DNA of 64,000 bases from Marsupella aquatica (Eukaryota; Marchantiophyta). Made by a program: the position numbers and the translations under genes. Shown here piece by piece: positions 25,101-36,938 of this stretch. The DNA lies in contig OZ316893.1 of NCBI GenBank assembly GCA_973895155.1, positions 20,150,001 to 20,214,000 on the forward strand. Reading direction: 5' to 3'. A model generated the notes under the pieces. The model made no database searches. It had not been told where the DNA came from and saw nothing but the letters and a program-made list of their open reading frames with translations. Numbering within the stretch: position 1 is the stretch's first letter; each line of letters starts with the position of its first letter.

Positions 25101-25960
25101 CTTCTCATAGTTTTGGATATTTTATACCCTCCACCAAATACTCATCTATGCCATCAAGATGCAAGACACACACCACTCTTAAAGGTCAGGTCTAAAATGT
25201 TGAAATATATGGGCACCTTCCGAAACCAAGAGATTCAATAAACCTCCAATACACAAAGCTGACCCTTAAACCAAAACGTCTGCCAGTTGGAATGATTCCC
25301 AATTGAAGACCAGAGAACGAAAACAGAACGAACGATCAAGGAGTAAAAGACATACAGCAACTATTATGTATGTCAACATGACATAAACGTGTGTACCTAG
25401 ACCCTTATCGATGGGTGATACATAATTTAATTAAATAATTAAACAAACAAGTCTGTGTAAATCACTCTCAAGCCAAGAGGAGCGGAAGAAAACAAAGGAA
25501 AGAAAACTGTGGTGTGGTACGATGCAAAACACTCCTAAGCCAAGGGGGATGGACTGAAATTGAAGGAAACAAAACCATCAATATGCAACAGACACACCGA
25601 TGATGTAAACATGAGGCCAGATGGAGCGCAATCCAGAGCTAGGACTTAGGGGCAAACAACTATTGAGGAAACGAAAGGACAGTCAAGAAACAATAGGCAA
25701 TTATTTAAAAGATCGTACTCATGTAAAAGTTTTGCCAAAGTACATTCCCATGGATATGGGGACACTTACAAGATGTCCGGGGCACTTATGACTTGTTCTC
25801 ATCGAAGCCAATTAGAATAAAATCTAAAGATAAACTCTGGATCAAAAATCTTTTGAAAGAAAGTCCAATGAATGCATGTCCCTTGGACGAGGAGAAATAA
25901 AGTTCAACGAATGCATATATCCCTTGGACGAGGAGCCAAAGGTTGGAGATATTTGCACCT

Positions 25961-26955
25961 CCTCTAGAGTACCCCGAGTTAAATCTATATCACGTTAATG
26001 CTCCCCCACTTCCCCGGGGCACCATACACTGCCCGTCCCAGTCCCCGATGCTGTTGTCCGCTCCAGCCCAAGTTTGGGAGAACATAAACCAATACTCTAC
26101 AATTTAAATCATGCGCTCCGGTCCGATTAACTTTGCGCTATCGACTTCAGGTTTATGTTTTGGCATCCAAAATGTTTTGTCGGTCGCTCCGGCCCAATTG
26201 ACTTTGTGCCATCAACTTTTTGGAAGAAGTGTTGCCAAAACATAAACCACCACCCCATAGAGAATAAATATTTGGCACAACATAAACCAAGACTCTATCA
26301 ATCATGACTCTCGACCAAAGTATTAGGCTCCCCTTGAACATTGAGACTCTATTACAAAATAGGTATGACTCCATTGGAAAGAAGCTTTGACAGAACCTAA
26401 ACCCTGACTCCATCGAGCAGAAGCATTTGGAAAAACATCTACCAAGACTCTAGAATCACAACTCTTAACCAAAATACTAGGTTGTGCCTAAACACTTAGA
26501 CACTATTACCAAACAAGCATGACTCCCTTGGAAAGAAGTGTTGCCAAAACATTAATCACAACTCCATAGAGAATAAGTATTTGGCACAACATAAACCAAG
26601 ACTTTATAAATCATGACTCTTAACCAAAGTACTAGGTTTGCCCTGAACACTTAGACTCTGCTGGAAAGAAGTGTTGCCAGAACATAAACCAAGACTCCAC
26701 AAGGAATAAATCGATGACACAAACTTAAGTCATCAGGCTGGAGCAAGCGAAGGTGCCAAAACATAAACCCAAAGTCAATGACCCAAAGTTTATCGGGTCG
26801 GAGGGCTTGACAAAATGGTAGAGTATTGGTTTATGTTCTGTCAAACTTGGGTCGGAGCGGGCAGCAACATCGGGGACTGGGACGGGCAGTGTACGGCGCC
26901 CCGGGGAAGTGGGGGAGCATTAATGTGATGTAGATTTAACTCGGGGTTCTAGAGG
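25961..26955. mobile_element. Foldback-type element of ~1 kb with long terminal inverted repeats
   Basis: The left end runs from CCTCTAGAGTACCCCGAGTT through CTCCCCCACTTCCCCGGGG and ACACTGCCCGTCCCAGTCC to AGCCCAAGTTTGG. The right end reads the same sequence in reverse complement, ending CTCGGGGTTCTAGAGG. The arms are therefore about 130 bases or more. The core is made of degenerate ~150-base direct repeats (AACATAAACCAAGACTC, CTTAACCAAAGTACTAGG, GGAAAGAAGTGTTGCC). No transposase frame is present, so it is non-autonomous. A clean target-site duplication was not found. Confidence 0.75.
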
Positions 26956-27704
26956 TAATCTAAACTGCTAGACAAACTAAGCCTTCCCCGTAGCATTTCC
27001 TTTGGCTCACTGCTCCCGTACACGTGCATGATTGGTGCAGGAGTATGCATCCATGCATGTTTGGCGAAAGAGTACCCTTGACATAAGTCATCCAGCAAGC
27101 ATAGCCCAGCATAACACTCTTCATTGTGAGATTCCGAATTCAAGCAACATACATCAGTTTAGGGTCTTAAAGTTTATGGGTCTTACCATGTACCCTAATT
27201 TGATAGCTATCTTTTGTCCAAAGCCCTTTGTGCCCAGAAGACAACATCTACAAAATTTGGAGTTCCTCATCTTATTATCACCTAAGTTGAAATGTGCAGG
27301 CCACAACTTCTATGCGTGGGACCCAAGGGGTTGCAGTACACGGACCTGAATGGGTGGGATGGCTAGCTAGGGCATGAACTTGCTACGCACATTTGGCTGG
27401 GTCAAACCTAGTAGGCACTCTGAGCATGGAACGGTACTTATGGCCAGAGCCTTTATCAGACTGGTGTTACAGCAAAGGATGGCGAGGGTATGAAACTTTG
27501 CTAAGCACATTTGGCTAAGTCAAACCTAGCAGAAAGCTCTAGCCAGGGAGATGGAATGGTACTTATGGCCAGAGCGTTTACCGGACTATTGTTCCAGCAA
27601 ACTATCACAGATATTTACTGTTTCGACAGAATGATGACAGGTTTAGGTTTCACATGGGAATTAGTTAGAGCTGTTTGAATAACCTTCACCTTCCATGTAA
27701 CATT

Positions 27705-27720
27705 AAACCCTAAACCCTAA
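27705..27720 (+). repeat. Short interstitial telomere-type repeat
   Basis: AAACCCTAAACCCTAA is two units of the plant telomere repeat (AAACCCT). It could also act as a telo-box, but no gene start is near. Confidence 0.6.
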
Positions 27721-28489
27721 CAAAGGCAATGCGAACCTTGAACCACAATGCCCAGAAAGGCTGGGAAAGAATTGGCAGGGTGAATTTAGATCCACTTAGA
27801 GTTTGTAGACGGTGAGCATTCAATTGTAGGCTACCAGTGCGCCACACTTTGTCCTTGCAGCCAGGAATGCTTTTGAGTTTTCTCAGAAGGGATCAGAGGT
27901 GGTTGACATTGCAGCCAAAGTACCAAAGGAGCCGAAGCATCTGCTATATCCTGAAGCAGTCGCCCATCCTCTATCAATTTTACTGAAAGACGTACACAAG
28001 AAACTGTCGTTCAGGTGCAGCTCATACTGGCAGGTGTTAGAATAAATCGTGGTATATCTGTTCTAGTGACATCATATCCCCTGCTAGAAGTGCTTCTTTG
28101 CATCATCATTTGCTGTCTTGATAATTCTTCCATATCCCAAGGACTGTCCCTGTCAGTCAATTAGATGGGCTGTCCCTTTAGTGCAGTTTCATTGCTTGGT
28201 AAGACCCAAACAGGGAACTCGTCACCGAAGATGTATGGGGTAGTTGTCGAACGACAAAAGATTGTTCGCCAAAATTTCCAGGCCAGTGAACCAAATGAAG
28301 TGACCAACCATTCAAAGACTAAATCAGTTATTTAGGTGGGCTTTGCCCTTCACTATCCTCTCTGGCTCTCTAGAATTACTTGGTAAGCGACAGGATGGGA
28401 TCAGTAGTAGTTGGGGCAGTCGGGGCCTCGATCTGCTCAGCATCCAGGTCGCAGCCTGCCCAAGTTTCATGTTAGGCACCTTTTTTTTG

Positions 28490-28845
28490 GTTGGCCTTGA
28501 AACCAGAAAGCATAGCATGCAATTTTATGTAGTCACAATATATGGGACAATACCCAGGGATCCTACAAAGACCCAGACCAGGAGTTTTTTGGCCTTGAAA
28601 ACAGAAAGAATAGCATGGAATTTTATGTAGTCACAATGGGACAATACCCAGGGATCCTACAAAGACCTGGACCAGGAGGGAGAGACAATTTTATGTAGCC
28701 ATAAGGGGACAATATTCAGGGATCCTACAAAGACCCAGACCGGGTGGGAGAGAGGGTTAAACCAGGTCCCAGAGCGGATAACCAGAGACTCAGGAGATAA
28801 CCAATACTCCAACCATTACACCCCACACACATATACCCTCCACAC
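28490..28845 (-). repeat. SINE-like head adjoining a triplicated ~95-base unit
   Basis: On the minus strand, from about 28842 downward, TAATGGTTGGAGTATTGG resembles a tRNA box A and ACCTGGTTTAACCC resembles a box B at tRNA-like spacing. The adjacent body carries three copies of a unit with CAGGGATCCTACAAAGACC and AATTTTATGTAG. The head plus body looks like a SINE whose body was tandemly amplified. The closing stem of a tRNA is absent. Confidence 0.4.
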
Positions 28846-30307
28846 CCTTGCTTGAGGAGAGGGAACCTTGAGGAGAGGGGACCGTGGGTTCTAGGCTCAT
28901 CCCTTGGCCCAACTCACCAAAGCCAGTTGATTATGTTAGGCAGGTATTGACCAGGTTGTCACAACTGATGCAGCGATGACTTATCTCAAAATGGATATGT
29001 TTGGTGCCCATGTATATGTTGATTATGTCAATAGATTGTGAATGACTGCAAAGAAACAGCGTATACTCCTAAGCAGTCTGGAAAGAGGTCAAATGTTCAG
29101 ATGTGAGAAACTGGGGGGTTAAGCTGGCGAAACTAAAGGATTGGTGCACACAGGTGTAAACTTTCGTGGTGGGAACAACCTGTGAATCAATCATTCGGCG
29201 CCGGAAATCATGGCCGAGATCTCTGCAGTTCATGAATATTTTGAGGATCCGTTTAGTTCTTATCTTTCGACGAGGAGAACCCCAGCACGTTTCTAAATGA
29301 TTAAACATGAACATTGCAGTTTCTGTCCATGAACTGTGTGTTTCTTCGAAACATCACTAGGACATGACCACCTAGAATGTGCATTCAGAAGGACACTATT
29401 CTTGTGCATTCAGAACAATATGCACTATCCGTCTTCTAGACGGATATCACCATTCGTAGAAGGATCTTACAAGAATACTGTTACCAAAAATGATAGTTTA
29501 CGGGCATCTAGGTGACAGAGGTCTGACATTCAATGGATGCCCAGCTTTATGGTCTGGGAACCTGTGTTGCATAGTTTCAGGACGAGGTTGAATCCGAGCT
29601 GACTTTTCTTAGTGGATCCATCTTCCACACGGGTCGTTCCTGCCGGGATCTTTGTTTTGGGTCACAATAGTAGATGGCAGATCCCGGATGATTGTTACGT
29701 CATGAGATTTAGATGATACGTAGTGAAGGTGTATATGCTAAAGTGAGACCTCTTTCGTAACGCACACGAGTGTAGGCATATTTCATTTCGCATTATCTTG
29801 ACCGCCGTCGTGAGAGCTGATATTGATTTGCAGCGTGGGGAATTTGAAATAATATTTAGCTTCTTCATCATTTCTTCCCCTCGTGGCGAACCCTGCATGT
29901 CCGCACTTGGAGAGAAATAGAGAATTTTAGCCGAAGAGATTCGGCTTTGCAGCGGGATTTCTCACTCGCAGTGTTTAATCATGAATTAAAGTAAATAGGA
30001 GCATTGGCTTTGAATGCTAAAGTTACGGTAGGCGGTCTACTGCCGCGATGATTTCGCGGTGGAGAAATCAATTTATGACGATGATTTGAATTGTCATGGT
30101 TTATTTCAAAAAACTACGGAGAAATCACTTTCTTAAGGGCAGTGAGGATTGGGGTCAATATGGGAATACTGAAGTTTGTCTGTGGGTCGTACTGAAATGC
30201 ATAGAACTACATTGCAGATATGGTGCGACTAACTATGAACAGCAGTTGAATTTGTGAAATAAATTATTGAAGCTAAAGGCCCGGGGAGAGTTGAGGCTCT
30301 ATTAGAC

Positions 30308-31057
30308 AGGTCTTTGCAACTGACTTTCCGATGGGATATGTTCACGAACACCGTTCGCAACTGCACTCACGAAGGCCATTTTCTCAGATGGCTACAAATC
30401 TGTACCAGCAGGAATGAATGCCATGAATTTAAGCAGTGCAATCCATCTACTTGGCGCTGTTGCTGCACATTTGAAAACAAGAGCCAACATGATCAGTACA
30501 ACGGAAGAGATCGGCCAAGTGAGTAGCTATGACTTGATGGGTTTCTTGTGTGTAATTGTTTAGACGCTACAGCCTTGCAGGTTGAGTAAACCTGCTTTGA
30601 TCTTATATTGGAACAATTTGGGCCAATTGAGAGCTCGGGGGATGGAGAAAGTGGGAATAGAGGAAGTTATCACTGTGTCTGTAAGTGATTGCAATACACA
30701 ATTCATAATGGTGCCAAAACAATTTGCGAGCTTTTAGATTTTCCTCGTGTCCTTCTTTGTTGTGGTATTTTACTCCCATTCTCTGCAAATGTTTGTGTGG
30801 ATTTCATTTCTTGCCCTGTATTTGTTACGATGGACGTACTAAGACCCTAAACCTCTAAACTTGCCTACGGAAAATGCTCCTCCTAGTCACACCTCAGTGA
30901 ATGTCCCATTGGTCTTCCTTCTTTCAAGTACAGATGAATGCGATATTGCAGGACGGAAAGAATCTTTACAAACGAACTCAAAGTTGTGGAGGGCATGAAG
31001 CTTGAGCAAGGCTATATAACTGCTTACTTTATTACAGATGTTAAGTCCCCAGAAGTG
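30308..31057 (+). pseudogene. Decayed, intron-containing CPN60 (HSP60 chaperonin) pseudogene
   Basis: Three pieces of group I chaperonin are in order on the plus strand. At 30354-30518 the frame reads FATALTKAIFSDGYKSVPAG, then MNAMNLSSAIHLLGA, ending MISTTEEIGQ before a GT donor. This matches the ATVLTRAIF..GMNAMDL..ISTSEEIAQ block of mitochondrial CPN60. At about 30606-30690 GTI.AN is followed by a TGA where family members have Gly; MEKVGIEEVITVS then precedes GTAAGT. At 30952-31057 DGKNLY is followed after one extra base by NELKVVEGMKLEQGYITAYF. The stop, frameshift and internal loss mark it as dead. Retained intron borders show it arose by DNA duplication, not by retroposition. Confidence 0.8.
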
Positions 31058-32741
31058 GTAAGTTTCAATGGAATGGAGCATGTCTCTCGGCATCTTTGGG
31101 AACACGTCTATCACCCTCTCTCATGAATCCGGCGTGTACAGATTCTCACATAGAGGGCGTCAGAGGCGAATAATATTGTCGTCTGGTTTCAGCTCCACGC
31201 ATTACTATCGTGTGTGTTGTAAGGTCTCGATATCGGACTTGACCTAATCAATTTAAGAGTACTTGCCCTCAAACTTAAACTACGAGATTTATGATTATAA
31301 CCACATGGGAAGAGAAGGAGGAGATTTTGGTATATAGCATCTGTTTTCGAGATTTGTCTTCATTTTTTTTTTTCGCGTCGGTTTTGGTTAGCTATGAATG
31401 ATATCTCCTCCTCTTCCCTTTAATTTTTAGTACAGCTCGGAGCAATTTCTCCATCTATTCCTGTCGATTGGGTGTTGTCGTGAGCTATTTCCCGACCGAT
31501 TGCAAAACTTAGTGGGCAACTTCGCTAGAAACACAGGAAATATCTCTTCCCTGTAGATGCATTTTGCTGAGTAATAGTGAAACCTCGGAAGCACCTTGGA
31601 TTGATCCTGTTCTGGTGTTCTAAATCGGTGTTTGAGATGAAATTTGACTGGACGTTATGTCGTTGTCCGGGACATGGTCACTCTTGTTTGGCTAACTTCA
31701 ATCAATTTCTCCAATTGCGAGATCTGGCTGGCAAGTTGATACCTGGCATAATCTACTGTAGCGCACTTTCGTTGTCCCTATCGCATGAGCAATCGCCGAA
31801 GTTGTGTTGAATGAGAAGGAAGATCTGGTTTAGGTCTCACTGATCTGGAGAAACACCTAATTCATGCCTTTTATAGCATGGTCTGTCCTATAGGTTCGCG
31901 AAGTTGAGAAATTGGGCAGTAGTCAGCAATCGTAAACTTGATCTGCATGTCTTTTGCTTTGGAATGTCTCATATGTGGGTGACCAGAGAGCTGTTTGGAA
32001 GGAGGGGAATGTCCCTGAGGAAATAAATAACTGATCATTTAAAGCTGGCAAGGTGGATTTGTTATCGATGAGAATGAATTTTGGAAATGAGGGTGGGTGC
32101 TTTCGACGTGGGGACGTTATTCTCTCATCAAATTATTCCTGGAGTCGACTTTCGTGTGGGAGCCCTTCTGCTGGCAGCTTCATTGGCTGCTCCCAAGGTC
32201 GACTTCTTTTTCGCAAAATATCAACGCAGGTACCACAGCTCAGATTAGTACTTCTTCTTTCAAGATGTATCCATCAAAAATAAAGTCAGTATGCGGGTAA
32301 AACTCACGATCATATTTCAAATTCACACTTCTTCTAGCAAGTCATATGATCCGACTTGAACGAATTATTGATTTGCAGATGAATGAAGCTATGCGAAGAG
32401 TGTGTTGGAGTGACTAAACTCCCGTGCAAAAATGCCGAGGGCGAGGGCAGGAGAAGGTTCTCATGTCATTGACCTGGTTGAGCAAAGCCGCTGGATCATG
32501 TGATACCTGCCGTGGGAGGGGGCAGCTGCCATGCCCCTCCTGTTGTAGGGGTTGAAGGAAACTGTTGAGGGAGTGGGTGGTTCGTGCAGTTGTGAATTGT
32601 GTGTTGCGGTGAGGCACTCTGACAAGACGGGATGCAATTATCAAGCTTAGTCGCACCCTGGAGTGCTCAAGCCTGAACGATCTCAGCCCAGAGTTTTGGT
32701 GCAAGCCAATCTGCTTTTCTATGGATGGTTATGAGCCATTA

Positions 32742-33115
32742 GGGCGTGTCGAAGTATAGCCACAACAATGCTTGTCTATGGATTATCATGAGCCATTAGG
32801 AACAATGCTTTTCTATGGATGGTCATGAGCCATTAGGGCGTGTCAAAGTATAGTCACAACAAAATGCCTTAATATGGCTGTAAGAAGTGCCTTAATAAGA
32901 TGTGTATTTAGGTAGCCAGTAAGGAGTTTAGTCCTGTCCCTAAAACAATTTTATGGTCTTGGTGTCAAAGTATAGCCACAAGACAAGCCTTATGGCTGTA
33001 AGATTCTTTTGGGATGTGTATTTTTGTAGCAAGTAAGGAGTTATGTCCTGGCCATAAAACAATTTTATGGCTTTTGGCTATATCTCACTTATGGCGGCTC
33101 TGTTTTGACACTCCC
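32742..33115. mobile_element. MITE with GGGCGTGTC-type ends and TA target site
   Basis: The left end TA|GGGCGTGTCGAAG and right end TTTTGACACTCCC|TA form imperfect inverted termini next to TA dinucleotides, as in Tc1/mariner-type MITEs. The left end has an internal duplication (GGGCGTGTCAAAGTATAG recurs at about 32835). It contains no coding sequence. The same end motif occurs on the elements at 36.8-37.7 and 50.0-50.5 kb, so this is a family within the window. Confidence 0.65.
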
Positions 33116-33429
33116 TATTACTCCATGCCAGCCTGACTTAGGGTTATGAGATTTTGGCACCCTATTGGGTTATCCACTTTCTGGCGCAATTTTCAGGTCA
33201 GGTTGTAATTAGAGTAAAACTACACTTGGGGCCAGATTCAGGCTTGTCAATGGCCACTTGGGGGGTCATGGCTGTAACCCCCTTGCCACCCTCATAGGAA
33301 TAACCATAACTCCCTTGGTGCCATGGGTTACCCTACACTTCATCCCTGGCACTCACTTGACAAAATGATGATGGCCCCAATTAAGCAGCACTTGCAAGGC
33401 AAGACGAGGAAGCTGGGGTGCCAGTTTGT

Positions 33430-33760
33430 ATCAACAAGTCCAAGCTGGGACCAAGAATAGGAGGTTGGGCAAAGGCAGAGGGCTACAAACCAGAACTCCA
33501 TCTACAAAGGGCTATAGGTTACCGGTAGCTCTCATCTACAAAGGGCTATTGGTTAGGGGTAGCTCATCTGCAAAGGGCTATGGCTATTCTCGGGCAAAGG
33601 CAGAGGACTACAAACCAGAACTTTATCTACAAAGGGCTATGGGTTACTGGTAGCTCTCATATCATTATACACTGCATCTACAAAGGGCTATTGGTTAGGG
33701 GTAGCTCGTCTACAAAGGGCTATGGGTTACCGGTAGCTTTCATCATACACTGCAAAGGTT
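33430..33760 (+). repeat. Minisatellite (CTACAAAGGGCTATGGGTT units)
   Basis: About seven copies of a ~35-45 base unit built on CATCTACAAAGGGCTATNGG and GGTAGCTC are interleaved with a longer repeat (GGGCAAAGGCAGAGG, CTACAAACCAGAAC). The array keeps frames open by chance and is not judged to be coding. Confidence 0.85.
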
Positions 33761-34908
33761 CAGTTTTAGTAGGAATAGGCTTGAGCTCCACAAAAGGTAG
33801 TGAGTGCTCCACCTTTTATGGTGAGTAGTGAGGCATGAAATGGGGCTTTAATAGAGCCAGGTGTGGTGAACAGCTGCAGAGTTGGGTTGACCTGCAGACG
33901 GAAATTCACTGACCAGCAGGTGTGTCCTCCATGAAAGCAGAATGTGATGCTAGACTGGTGACCAATCAGTGAGCCCTCGTACCCTACAATCTGCGTTCCA
34001 TGTTAGCCTTGCAATTGCCAGCAATCCGCACCTTGAATTTCCTTGCACAGGAAATGGCCTTAGGGGCTAGAAAGTGAGACTTTAACAAAAGACCTTTGTT
34101 GGATGAAACAGCTTACAGAGTACTTTCGTCGGATACAGGGTTCACAGGACCTGTCGCGGGGAGAAGATCCAAGCTGAACAACGCTTTGCCTTTCTGAATC
34201 ACCAGTCGAGAATCACAAGCCGACAGCTTCATAATCTTGACAGTGAGAATCAATACTAATAATTACGGTCAAAGTTGCTTCATGGATGAAAGTTGTGAAC
34301 GACTTTTCCAAAGTGGGAATGACTGAATATTTTGCAACAGACATTGTGACTCACTAATTTCCAGTAACCAATGGGCAGCTCGTCTTTTCATTTCAACTAT
34401 TCAGGAATAAAATACTCCGGACGTGTCATACATCCATGAAAGGTTGTGGCGCGCACCAATACATCAAACCAGAGGAGCAGTGGACAATCTTTGCAAGACT
34501 GGCAATGGTCTTCCCATCTCGCTAACTTAGCATCTGCAAACCTTTCGCTTCTCCAAAAAACAGTGGCGAAGGACAACAATGTGACCAACTCGCCTTTTCG
34601 ACAATTGATACAAGCGGAGAAAACCAATACCAAACACCGAAATTTTGAAAACGGAAGCGTTTCAGGACCCCATTTCCACAATCTTTTCACTCAAAACCCT
34701 AAACTCTATCGAAAAGTACAAGCATGGTATGGACAAACAGGAGTCTTAGGTTTTATAATTTCATAAAATCTACACGGACAGCGTGATGCATTTCTGTAAT
34801 AGAAGGTGAGCTAAAATGAATCTTTACAAGTGAACCCTAATTTCTGAAATGATATGGGCCGGTCCAGCATCCATATATCTGAGATTCTCCGACCACTACC
34901 CCGATTAA

Positions 34909-35349
34909 CTAGTAGCGCGTGAGCAGAGGAGGGAAAGGACGGGGGAGCAGAGATCCCGGGGCGGGGCCAGAAGGCATCTCCCACTTCTCTCGAAGCCGTT
35001 GGGTATCCCAGTTCTTCCTGTGCCGGCAATTACCAAAAGTCCCTTTAAAGCGCTTCCCCTTCTTCGTCCTCTTGTCTCCACGGCCACATATCTGCCAATC
35101 TCCTCCTCCTGCGCTTGACATAAGATCTTGACCTTGCGGCTCTCTCAACCGCCCGCCGTCTCGCGTGTTCATGCCATTCATAAGGGACGAAGAAGACCCT
35201 TCCGTTCCTGCTGCTTCAGCTGCGGCCGCAGAACCAGATTGAAGTGAAAGAGAGCCACCGTGCAAAAGCGAATGCACAGATCGTCGGAGAAGTAGCGAAA
35301 TGGTGGCGCTGCGAAAGGACTCTGCAGCAGCAAATCGTGCAACCTGCAT
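34909..35349 (-). CDS. Mitochondrial small-ribosomal-subunit protein bTHXm (S31-type)
   Basis: The Thx/S31 protein is a very short basic peptide that plugs into the small ribosomal subunit head. The hallmark GRGDKRTKKGKRFKGTFGNC is present in the C-terminal half and matches plant mitochondrial S31 (GRGDKKTKKGKRFKGSYGN). The start at 35349 (MQVARFAAAESFRS..) has A at -3 and gives an Arg/Ser/Ala-rich, acid-poor presequence with LLRRSVHSLL, typical of mitochondrial import. An alternative in-frame ATG at 35394 adds 15 residues (MLSRSGWSYLDVAS..) in a weaker context. The chosen frame is 146 residues without introns, longer than usual because of a Ser/Ala/Gly linker and a C-terminal tail ending PLLTRY. 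A GA-rich leader lies upstream. A plastid Thx is less likely given the motif details. Confidence 0.82.
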   Translation of the reverse strand: MQVARFAAAESFRSATISLLLRRSVHSLLHGGSLSLQSGSAAAAEAAGTEGSSSSLMNGMNTRDGGRLREPQGQDLMSSAGGGDWQICGRGDKRTKKGKRFKGTFGNCRHRKNWDTQRLREKWEMPSGPAPGSLLPRPFPPLLTRY

Positions 35350-35394
35350 TGTTGAAGCTACGTCAAGATACGACCATCCGCTGCGCGAGAGCAT

Positions 35395-36256
35395 GGGCAA
35401 AGCGAGGGCAGTAAATTCATAACCTTGCAAAGCTGTCTCTCCTCTCTCTGTCTCTCTCTCTCTGCAATTTCTGCGGTAGCTCGAGAGGCTTCAAATCCAT
35501 TTTAGAACCAGCCTTACTTGCAACCTGGCAATGGGGTTTGTGTAGGGTAACCCATCCCCAAGCAGGGTTACTGGGATGTAATCCATAGGGCTCAGGCTTA
35601 TAGCCATTATCCCCAAGTGGGGATGAGTGGCTTCAAATCCATTTTGGAACCCTACTTGTAACCTGGCAATGGGGTTGGTGTAGGGTAACCTATCCTCAAT
35701 CAGGGTTAATGGGATGTATCCAGAGGGCTCTGAGCCTGAGGGGATTATAGCCATTATCCCCAAGTGGGGATGAGAGGCTTCAAATCCATTTTGGAACCGG
35801 CCCTACTTGTAACCTGGCAATGGGGTTGGTGTAGGGTAACCTATCCTCAATCAGGGTTAATGGGATGTAATCCAGAGGGCTCTGAGCCTGAGGGGATTAT
35901 AGCCATCATCCCCAAGTGGGGATGAGAGTTTAGGGTAAAGCTGAGTATACTGAATTTTTTCAAACCATTCAGTTCAGTTTAGCATAGCAAAATCCCCATC
36001 TGTCTATCACTTGCACTTATTCTATTTCTGATTCAAATTTCAAGAATCCCCAGGCCAGGCTGGCCCAGGGGTTCCATGGCTTCACCCGGGGGTAATGCTT
36101 CATAACCTTGTCTACACATATGAAACTAAGGAAAAATTCAGGAAGGTTTACAGAGTATGCAACTTTTGTACCAACTAAGGTTACACCTGAGGACCATTCA
36201 TACTCCACTAGCCCAATGTCCATGGGTCCAATAATATTATAGATAGCCAGTGATCC
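35395..36256. repeat. Tandem ~165-base repeats and dispersed repeat copy
   Basis: Three direct copies between about 35500 and 35925 share AACCTGGCAATGGGGTT, GGGTAACC.ATCC and ATCCCCAAGTGGGGATGAG. They are followed at 35930-36110 by a segment with AACCATTCAGTTCAGTTT, CCCCAGGCCAGGCTGGCCCA and GGCTTCACCCGGGGGTAATG. The same segments recur in the same order at 56.54-57.19 kb, so this is a dispersed family that brings its tandem repeats with it. No gene is evident. Confidence 0.8.
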
Positions 36257-36562
36257 TTGATATTCAAAGAAATCCCTCACCCCTGCATCCTTGGCCAACC
36301 CGCTTGCATTTGTGGGGCATCCCTGGACCCAGGGGTTGTTCATATTCTGAAGTGTGGTCACAGGAGCGAGCGGATGACAACACATGACTACATTTGGGAT
36401 GTGATGAGGGCCATTTCTCAGGAGTCGGGGTACCATCCGTGGGCTGATCTGGTGTTTCCCCAGGCTGGAGTTTGTACCCTTGGTGATGTGGACCCCTCCC
36501 CAAGTGACATCATTCTGACTTGTAATCGGACTATTACCCAGAGGCAGGTTCAGATATTATAG
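36257..36562 (+). pseudogene. Remnant of a transposon-type Zn-binding protein tail
   Basis: The frame reads PACICGASLDPGVVHILKCG, then HRSERMTTHDYIWDVMRAIS, then QESGYHPWADLVFPQ. The C..CG....H...CG....R..THD pattern is the zinc-knuckle-like tail often found after plant non-LTR reverse transcriptases. Only about 100 residues are left, no ATG in good context starts it, and no polymerase domain is found nearby. It is therefore a remnant lying beside the dispersed repeat. The exact element class is uncertain. Confidence 0.45.
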
Positions 36563-36938
36563 TGTTTGATATATATATTTTTTGCCTGATAGCAAGGAGG
36601 TGGGTGCCTCAGAATCTTCCACAGGAAGAGCCTACACCCAAGCATTCAAGAATAATTGTAAAAAGGTCTTAAATTCTTCAAATAATGTTAGTGACATTAT
36701 TTTCATAACTGTACCATCCCCACATGATACAAAACCATCCTGGATTGATAACATTTAGCGCTTAGGATTCCTCAAATGTCAGTACAATATTATACATGAA
36801 TAATGAAATTATGGGATTATAGAGAATTAGGGTGTGTCAAAATAGGGCCATTAGTGAGGTACTGCCCTCACTACTGCCAAGGACATAAATAGGATTTATT
36901 TGCAGGACAAAATTCTCAGGGGTTACCTATTTAGGGTA

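Larger units (their letters stand above)
19494..25960. other. Intergenic DNA, repeat-rich, no supported gene
   Basis: This is the upstream side of the TRM gene, followed by AT-rich sequence. A short plus-strand frame at 20498-20644 (MSFSANRHSPSSPGPSRPSS...) has a coding-like Ser/Pro composition but no recognisable family. It may be a first exon or a remnant. A CT microsatellite lies at about 21001-21030. A minus-strand frame at 24259-24573 is open for about 100 codons but is not recognised and has no clear ATG-led context. Confidence 0.5.
26956..30307. other. Intergenic DNA with duplications, no supported gene
   Basis: A ~110-base duplication lies at about 27370-27600 (GCACATTTGGCT, GGTACTTATGGCCAGAGC). 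Two adjacent telomere-type repeats are at 27705-27720. Three tandem copies of a ~95-base unit lie at 28.5-28.76 kb, next to a SINE-like head. Short frames in the rest of the stretch match nothing I recognise. Confidence 0.55.
31058..34908. other. Intergenic DNA with possible pseudogene tail, MITE and minisatellite
   Basis: Near 31.66-31.75 kb a plus-strand frame reads CRCPGHGHSCLANFNQFLQL followed by RDLAGKLI. This is weakly like the APGFG..R.ANLQDLAVLTGG stretch of CPN60 and may be a further decayed exon of the pseudogene. The rest is non-coding, with the MITE at 32.7-33.1 kb and the tandem repeat at 33.4-33.8 kb. Confidence 0.4.
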
